Under the pieces are notes generated by a model that saw only the letters and a program-made list of their open reading frames with translations, made no database searches and was not told where the DNA came from. Below are positions 59,576-64,000 of a DNA stretch of 64,000 nucleotides, piece after piece; the first letter of the stretch is position 1; each line of letters begins with the position of its first letter. This DNA is from JANXDG01 sp964561135 (GTDB lineage: Bacteria > Elusimicrobiota > Endomicrobiia > DTEH01): NCBI GenBank assembly GCA_964561135.1, contig CAZLOB010000054.1, positions 61,973-125,972 of the forward strand, read 5' to 3'. The translations under genes and the position numbers were made by a program.

Positions 59576-61243
59576 TTACTTCTTTGGTAATGTAAAAAAC
59601 ATTTTTGTATACTTTCCTTTTTCTGACTCAGCCCAGATTTTACCACCGTGCTGTTCTACCACATATTTGCTTATATAAAGATTAAGACCTAACCCCTGTC
59701 TATGCTGTGTTAAAACATCACCTATTTGAACAAAAGGAAAAAATATCTTTTCTAAATTTTCTTTGTCAATACCTATATCATTGTCTTCAACACAAAATAA
59801 ATACTCATTTTCCTTTTCTTCAACATAAAGTTTTATATATTTTTCACCTTCAGGTTTTGAAAACTTTATTGAATTTGAAACAAGATTGTTTAAAACATGT
59901 AAAATCTTTTCTTCATCTATACACAATATGTCATTTTTAACTTTTTGTTCAATTTCAAATTTAATTCCATCTTTTTTTAATTTTTCATCAAATACTTCTT
60001 TTACTTTCTCAATTATTTTTTTCAACGATGTTTCTTTTTTCTCTATAACATATACCCCTTTACTAATATCACTAAACTTTATCAAACCTTCAACTATATC
60101 ATACAACCGTTTAACATTTCGTTCAAGAATATCATACAACTGTTTTGACATTTCTTTTGAAGCAAGTTCTAAAGCTGCAGAAATTGCCATTATAGGTGTT
60201 CTTAACTCATGATTTATTATTGCAACCAAGTCATGTTTTAGTTTTTCATATTCTAAAAATCCAAAAACTGACGAAAAAAGTGATTGTAACAAACCTATAC
60301 GTTCTGCATAAGTCTGAGCTAGTTCAAAATCTATCATTGTAAATTTTTCTTTCTTTGGGAACATTCTTGCTATGTTTAAAAAACCAATTATTTTTTGGGC
60401 TATTATTATAGGAATTACCATTGAAGATATAATTTTAGGTTGGGGCTTTATTTTAAGTTTTTTAAACTCAGGATAGTGAATAACTCCATCTTGTATAAGC
60501 AGAGGTTTTTTCTTTTGAAGTGCGTAGTTTATAAGAACCATCTGTCTTGTGACCACAGTTGGCTCTTCATAAATTTTTAATCCATAAGAACTTATAAGTT
60601 TATAGTTTCTTATCCTATCATCATAACTGAACAAAGAAATTCTATCAGCAGTAAATTTTTTCTTTATTTTTTTCAAAATTTTGTTAAAAACATCTTTAAG
60701 AAGGTTCTCATAAAATTCAATTGTCTGTATGTCACTATATATTTTACCTTCTTTTAACCTTCTTGTATAAAACAACCCTTTTGCTGATGTTTTTCTTAAA
60801 ACATCTCTAATTTCGTTATGTATCTCTAAAACACTGCGATCTATCGCTATATCAACTAAAACTTTGATTCTTCTTTTTAAGTTTTCATAATCCTTTTGTT
60901 TTTTTACAGGAAAGAAAAGAAAACTATTTTTACACAGATTTTCTGCTAAAAGTTCGCATTTGTCAATACTACAAATTTCTTTTGTCATCCAGGTAAGATA
61001 CACTTTGTTTTTAAAGTTTTTATACAAAAACTTACAAATTTTTTCTCGTTCTTTTATTTTTATGTCAGTAAGAATTAAGATTATTTCTATAGAATTTTCT
61101 TTTATATTTTGCTCTATCTCTTTTAAATTTGGTAAGGAAAGAAAAACATTAAACTTTTTTATTTTAAGTTGGTGATATAATTTTTTTGCAGAACTTTGGT
61201 CTGAAGAAATAATTAATAAGTTTCTAATTTTATAGGAACCCAC
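59576..61243 (-). CDS. Sensor histidine kinase with N-terminal receiver-like and GAF domains
   Basis: 555 aa. The start is GTG at 61243, supported by a G6 run 7 bases upstream (within the end of the previous gene). Residues 5-120 form a divergent receiver (LILTDIKIKE, Asp60) lacking the usual DD pair. A GAF domain follows (about 185-315). HisKA has His345 (INHELRTPIMAIS), then HATPase_c (NNLVSNSIKFSKPEGEKYIKL; EDNDIGIDKENLEKIFFPF; GLGLNLYISKYVVEQHGGKIW). In the N box the G1 motif reads DNDIGID. Cytosolic, no membrane helix. It directly follows the other kinase. Confidence 0.92.
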   Translation of the reverse strand: MGSYKIRNLLIISSDQSSAKKLYHQLKIKKFNVFLSLPNLKEIEQNIKENSIEIILILTDIKIKEREKICKFLYKNFKNKVYLTWMTKEICSIDKCELLAENLCKNSFLFFPVKKQKDYENLKRRIKVLVDIAIDRSVLEIHNEIRDVLRKTSAKGLFYTRRLKEGKIYSDIQTIEFYENLLKDVFNKILKKIKKKFTADRISLFSYDDRIRNYKLISSYGLKIYEEPTVVTRQMVLINYALQKKKPLLIQDGVIHYPEFKKLKIKPQPKIISSMVIPIIIAQKIIGFLNIARMFPKKEKFTMIDFELAQTYAERIGLLQSLFSSVFGFLEYEKLKHDLVAIINHELRTPIMAISAALELASKEMSKQLYDILERNVKRLYDIVEGLIKFSDISKGVYVIEKKETSLKKIIEKVKEVFDEKLKKDGIKFEIEQKVKNDILCIDEEKILHVLNNLVSNSIKFSKPEGEKYIKLYVEEKENEYLFCVEDNDIGIDKENLEKIFFPFVQIGDVLTQHRQGLGLNLYISKYVVEQHGGKIWAESEKGKYTKMFFTLPKK

Positions 61244-62431
61244 TTAATGTCCCCCCGAAAATTTTGTTTTATTTTTCAAGGGTAAATAAAACATAAACTT
61301 GCTTCCTTTACCTAACCCTTTTGATTCAGCCCAAATTTTACCTCCATGCAGTTCAACTATTCTTTTACATATTGCCAAACCTAATCCCAACCCTTCAATT
61401 TTTTTTCCGCTAACTTGTTCTACACGATAAAATTTTTCAAAGATCTTTTTCAAATTTTTCTTTTCAATACCTATCCCAGTATCTTCAACAACAAATTCTA
61501 CTCTGTCTTCTAAAACTTTATATGAGACAAAAATTTTCCCTGCTTCATTAGTAAACTTTACAGCATTTGATATCAAATTTAACAAAACTTTTTTTATTCC
61601 TTCTTCATCAACTTCTATTTCAACATCATCTAATTTTTCAGGATACAAAAGACTTAACTTTTTTTGTCTAACTAAATATTCAGCTTCAGAAATTACTTCT
61701 TTCAAAAGTTTTAATACAGAAACTTTTCGTTTAACTATTTTTATCGTTCCTGCTTCTATTCTTGTATAATCAAGTAAATTTTCAACATTATTTTTTATAC
61801 GGCGAAGTTGTCTTGTCATCATTTCTAACATTGTTTTTATTCTTTTATTACAATTTTCAACTTCATCAAAACTCTGTTTAGGTCTTGAAATTTCCCAAAG
61901 TATAAGTTCAGCAGCGTTTGTTATAACCATTATTGGTGTCTTAAGTTCGTGAGATATAAAAGATAAAAGTTCATCTTTATGTTTATCAATTTGTTCTAAA
62001 TCAAAAATTTTTTTTATAAACAATTTTCTTTCATACGCTTTGTTTACTAAAGAGACAAGTTCGTGTGGTTCAAATGGTTTTTGAATAAAAGAAAAGACAT
62101 TTTCTGGTGCAAAAGTTGAAAACAACGCTGTTTTTGTTTTTATCGCTGTAATAATAACTTCAACTTGTGGTAAAAGCTGTTTTACTTTTTCCAACATTGA
62201 AACACCATCAACATCAGGTGTTTCAACATCAAATATTATAATATCAACATTTTCTTTAACCAATTTTTTAACAGCTTTTTTTTCATCTCGTTCACAGAAA
62301 ACTTTATATCCTTTAGAAGACAAAATTTTTTTTGCTGTTTTTAATACATCTTTATCTTTATCAACAACTAAAATTTTTGGTATTTTATTCTTTTCTTTTT
62401 GTAACTTTTTTCTCTTTTCTATCATTTTCAT
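61244..62431 (-). CDS. Hybrid response regulator/histidine kinase
   Basis: 395 aa. An N-terminal receiver (about 18-135) with acidic Asp24, phosphoacceptor Asp68 (DIIIFDVETPDVDG) and Lys118 (FIQKPFEP). HisKA has His161 (ISHELKTPIMVIT). HATPase_c has NLISNAVKFTNEAGKIFV, VEDTGIGIEKKNLKKIFEKFYR and GLGLGLAICKRIVELHGGKIW. No membrane segment. The two kinases abut and probably act together, perhaps with the two stand-alone receivers on the opposite strand. ATG at 62431. Confidence 0.94.
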   Translation of the reverse strand: MKMIEKRKKLQKEKNKIPKILVVDKDKDVLKTAKKILSSKGYKVFCERDEKKAVKKLVKENVDIIIFDVETPDVDGVSMLEKVKQLLPQVEVIITAIKTKTALFSTFAPENVFSFIQKPFEPHELVSLVNKAYERKLFIKKIFDLEQIDKHKDELLSFISHELKTPIMVITNAAELILWEISRPKQSFDEVENCNKRIKTMLEMMTRQLRRIKNNVENLLDYTRIEAGTIKIVKRKVSVLKLLKEVISEAEYLVRQKKLSLLYPEKLDDVEIEVDEEGIKKVLLNLISNAVKFTNEAGKIFVSYKVLEDRVEFVVEDTGIGIEKKNLKKIFEKFYRVEQVSGKKIEGLGLGLAICKRIVELHGGKIWAESKGLGKGSKFMFYLPLKNKTKFSGGH

Positions 62432-62608
62432 CTCGTATTATAAACTTTGTTTTTTTCGACAACACACATCCCTTCTGTAAAATTTTACAATTCTTTTTTA
62501 ATAAAGAACAAAATAAATCCTTATCTTTATATATCTGATATTTACAAAACCAACTCATACTAAGCAGTTATTACAAGACAATTAAATCATCTAAAAAAAC
62601 AACTTTGA
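62432..62608. other. Intergenic spacer upstream of the kinase pair
   Basis: 177 bases between the kinase pair start and the downstream end of the rubrerythrin-like gene. On the minus strand TTGGTT with TATAAA 16 bases further is a possible weak promoter for the kinases. A 12-bp palindrome GTAAAATTTTAC lies near 62478-62491. No small reading frame with a ribosome site is apparent. Confidence 0.35.
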
Positions 62609-63094
62609 TTATTTGTTTTTGATTAAAGAATTTCTTATGTATGTTAAGTCAAAAAAATGTCTTCTTTCTTCATTAATTATTTTTTCTAACTCTTTAATTT
62701 GATGAGGAGGAATTATATTTTTTACTTCTTGATAATAAAGTATTGAATCTTTTTCTTTCCCTATTGCAAAATCTAATGCTTTTGAAACAGATTTTATCTG
62801 TTTAGCTTTTTTTTCAATTTCCTTGGTATCAAATATTAAACCATCAGCATATGCACGTAAGTATTGAAAATATTCCTCTGGATAAATTTCTTTAGGTTCA
62901 TAGGTTTCTATTTCTTTAAGCATTTTTTCAAAAGTTTTTTTATGTTCAACTTCAGCATTAGAAAGTGCTAAAAAAATATTTTTTAACTTTTTATCCTTAA
63001 CTCTTTTACTCCAAGAAGAGTAAAATTTTACTCCATTTTCTTCAATTTTTATTGCTATTTGATATACTTCTGAGATATTAAGTAAGTTTGTCAT
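62609..63094 (-). CDS. Rubrerythrin-like ferritin-fold protein
   Basis: 161-aa four-helix diiron-type protein. Ligand-bearing segments are visible: IKIEENGVKFYSSW (Glu), LSNAEVEHKKTFEKM (ExxH), AIGKEKDSILYYQEV (Glu) and IINEERRHFFDL (ExxH). No C-terminal rubredoxin domain, so it is not a complete rubrerythrin. Likely peroxide or iron handling in an anaerobe. Strong AAGGAGG site. Lies next to a DUF6132-like gene and ferritin. Confidence 0.88.
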   Translation of the reverse strand: MTNLLNISEVYQIAIKIEENGVKFYSSWSKRVKDKKLKNIFLALSNAEVEHKKTFEKMLKEIETYEPKEIYPEEYFQYLRAYADGLIFDTKEIEKKAKQIKSVSKALDFAIGKEKDSILYYQEVKNIIPPHQIKELEKIINEERRHFFDLTYIRNSLIKNK

Positions 63095-63110
63095 TTTTTT
63101 CCTCCTTTTT

Positions 63111-63278
63111 TTAAAATCCTTTTAACGCTATTAATAATCCTAATATTGCAAAGTATATCGTTGAAATATACGGATTACAAGTCAAAGGACAAACTCCACC
63201 AAATTTTCTAAATATGCTACCAACAATAAATCCTACTATCGCACCTACAATTAAACCTATTATACCTCTAATTATCAT
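63111..63278 (-). CDS. Small DUF6132-like membrane protein, 55 aa
   Basis: A short gene in the gap between two iron proteins. Starts MIIRGIIGLIVGAIVGFIVG, one glycine-zipper membrane helix (about 4-22), then a Cys-containing loop FGGVCPLTCNPYISTIYF with Cys30/Cys34 and a second helix (about 39-52). The CPxTCNP core resembles the DUF6132 family of small membrane proteins. Its stop is 16 bases before the rubrerythrin-like ATG, and its start is 23 bases after the ferritin stop, so all three may share one transcript. No function is known for the family. Confidence 0.72.
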   Translation of the reverse strand: MIIRGIIGLIVGAIVGFIVGSIFRKFGGVCPLTCNPYISTIYFAILGLLIALKGF

Positions 63279-63301
63279 TTTTTTATCTCTAAATTCAACT
63301 C

Positions 63302-63790
63302 TTATCCTTCTCTTTTTCCTAAGTGATGATCTAACACAAACAACCCACCAACTGATTTCTCACAAAGTTTTAATCTTTGATATATTTCATTTGCTTGTGC
63401 TTCTTCTTCAACTTGTTCTGCAACAAACCATGTTAAAAAATTTTCTGTTGCATAATCATTATTTTTCCTTGCAAGTTCAACAAGGTTATGAATATAACTT
63501 GTAATTTTTTGCTCATGTTCATATACATCTTTAAATGCCTCAACTGGTGATGACCAATCTACTTTTGGTTTATCAATTGTTTCAAGTACAACTTTACCAT
63601 TTCTTTCATTTATAAACTCAAAAAATTTCATTGAATGACTTATTTCTTCTTTTGCTTGGACCTTTAACCAATGAGCAAAACCTTTTAGATTTATTGACTC
63701 AAAATATGCTGCCATTGAAAGATAAAGATATGCAGAATAAAGTTCCCTGTTTAGTTGTTTGTTTAATTCTTGTTCTATTTCTTTTTTCAT
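63302..63790 (-). CDS. ftn: Bacterial ferritin
   Basis: Non-heme ferritin for iron storage, 162 aa from the ATG at 63790. AAGGA lies 8 bases upstream; a start nine bases earlier (63799) is directly after it and so less likely. Ferroxidase residues lie in LNRELYSAYLYLSMAAYF (Glu), VQAKEEISHSMKFFEFI (ExxH), YEHEQKITSYI (Glu) and FVAEQVEEEAQ (Glu/Gln). The length is normal for FtnA-type. No obvious Fur box was found upstream. Confidence 0.95.
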   Translation of the reverse strand: MKKEIEQELNKQLNRELYSAYLYLSMAAYFESINLKGFAHWLKVQAKEEISHSMKFFEFINERNGKVVLETIDKPKVDWSSPVEAFKDVYEHEQKITSYIHNLVELARKNNDYATENFLTWFVAEQVEEEAQANEIYQRLKLCEKSVGGLFVLDHHLGKREG

Positions 63791-63820
63791 AGTAGTCATC
63801 CTTATAGGTTATTTTAATTA

Positions 63821-63889
63821 TGCAATGCTAAAGCATTGCCCTACAAAAATAAATAAACAAATGTAGGGCAAACCTTTAGGTTTGCAATG
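63821..63889. repeat. Palindromic three-hairpin element
   Basis: Hairpin 1 has GCAATGC/GCATTGC around TAAA (63822-63839). Arms GCCCTACA (63838-63845) and TGTAGGGC (63862-63869) form a wider stem. Hairpin 2 has GCAAACC/GGTTTGC around TTTA (63868-63885). The whole element sits between ferritin and the next gene. It looks like a small non-coding dispersed repeat (REP/MITE-like), but a second copy is not visible in this window. Confidence 0.6.
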
Positions 63890-63943
63890 AGATATATGCA
63901 AGACTGAACCTAAATAATGCGTGAAAATGCTATATTTTTGACT

Positions 63944-64000
63944 TTATTCCGACGGAACAAATTTTTCAAGTTCTGACAAAATTTTTAAATTTTTAAAGTT
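63944..64000 (-). CDS. C-terminal end of an unidentified protein (cut by right window edge)
   Basis: The last 57 bases on the minus strand read without a stop as NFKNLKILSELEKFVPSE then TAA (63944-63946). The other two minus-strand frames are closed here. The 18 residues are too few to identify a family. The protein would lie upstream of ferritin on the same strand, separated by the three-hairpin element. Confidence 0.4.
   Translation of the reverse strand, partial: NFKNLKILSELEKFVPSE

Noticed and set aside
1..64000. CRISPR array, prophage, insertion sequence or rRNA genes
   Set aside because: No repeated spacer pattern, integrase, transposase or rRNA signature was seen on either strand.

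Overview
The window is bacterial chromosomal DNA, very AT-rich (about 28-30% GC by eye, not counted), densely packed and mostly housekeeping. It encodes an LPS-type diderm: lpxK, a LpxL-type acyltransferase, heptose synthesis (hldD, gmhB), an O-antigen ligase-like protein, a type IV pilus PilMNOPQ cluster and outer-membrane barrels. It also carries genes more typical of diderm Firmicutes, Synergistetes and Thermotogae-like lineages (csaB with a DUF5693 protein, a WecG/TagA transferase, a PASTA protein). An acetyl-CoA decarbonylase/synthase gamma subunit with its corrinoid activator points to an anaerobe with a Wood-Ljungdahl branch. Kelch/FlgD-like surface proteins and a PorV-like barrel fit uncultured phyla of the Omnitrophota/Elusimicrobiota/WOR-3 kind. 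I cannot assign a species. No IS element, prophage or CRISPR array is seen.

Layout. 1-19555 is one long minus-strand run: acsC, acsV, galT, glgA, a DUF5693 protein, csaB, ftsX, envC, a large outer-membrane metalloprotease/propeller/barrel protein, a PASTA protein, rpe, a zinc-ribbon coiled-coil protein, rnpB (RNase P RNA), then pilM, N, O, P and partial pilQ. 19556-19865 is a divergent control region with a near-consensus acsC promoter. mnmG follows on plus. 21780-27761 (minus) holds smc, a WecG/TagA transferase, a DUF362 ferredoxin protein and nfi. 27933-33718 (plus) holds tRNA-Leu(UAG) and the tig-clpP-clpX-lon protein quality-control operon.

33722-43511 is envelope biosynthesis plus metG: GT4, polysaccharide deacetylase, LpxL, LpxK, GmhB, a DUF3108 protein, HldD, MetRS and a radical SAM protein on minus, with a GT39 transferase on plus. 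43487-49043 (minus) runs trpD-trpC-trpF-fecR-like, a NifU-like Fe-S carrier, a small membrane protein, an RNase H-like protein and an O-antigen ligase. A GH1 beta-glucosidase is at 49090-50439. 50667-62431 is a signalling and surface region: two stand-alone receivers, a MEMO1-AMMECR1 fusion, a 1256-residue Kelch protein with a C-terminal FlgD-like/T9SS-like domain, a PorV-like barrel with TPRs, a TPR/HEAT membrane protein and two histidine kinases. 62609-63799 is an iron-storage cluster: a rubrerythrin-like protein, an unlisted 55-residue DUF6132-like protein and ferritin. A three-hairpin element and the last codons of another gene close the window.

Genes are tightly coupled: at least seven stop/start pairs overlap as ATGA, and this fixed several start codons. 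Strong rho-independent terminators are nearly absent. Start choices, promoters and functions come from reading the sequence only; no alignment or database search was run.
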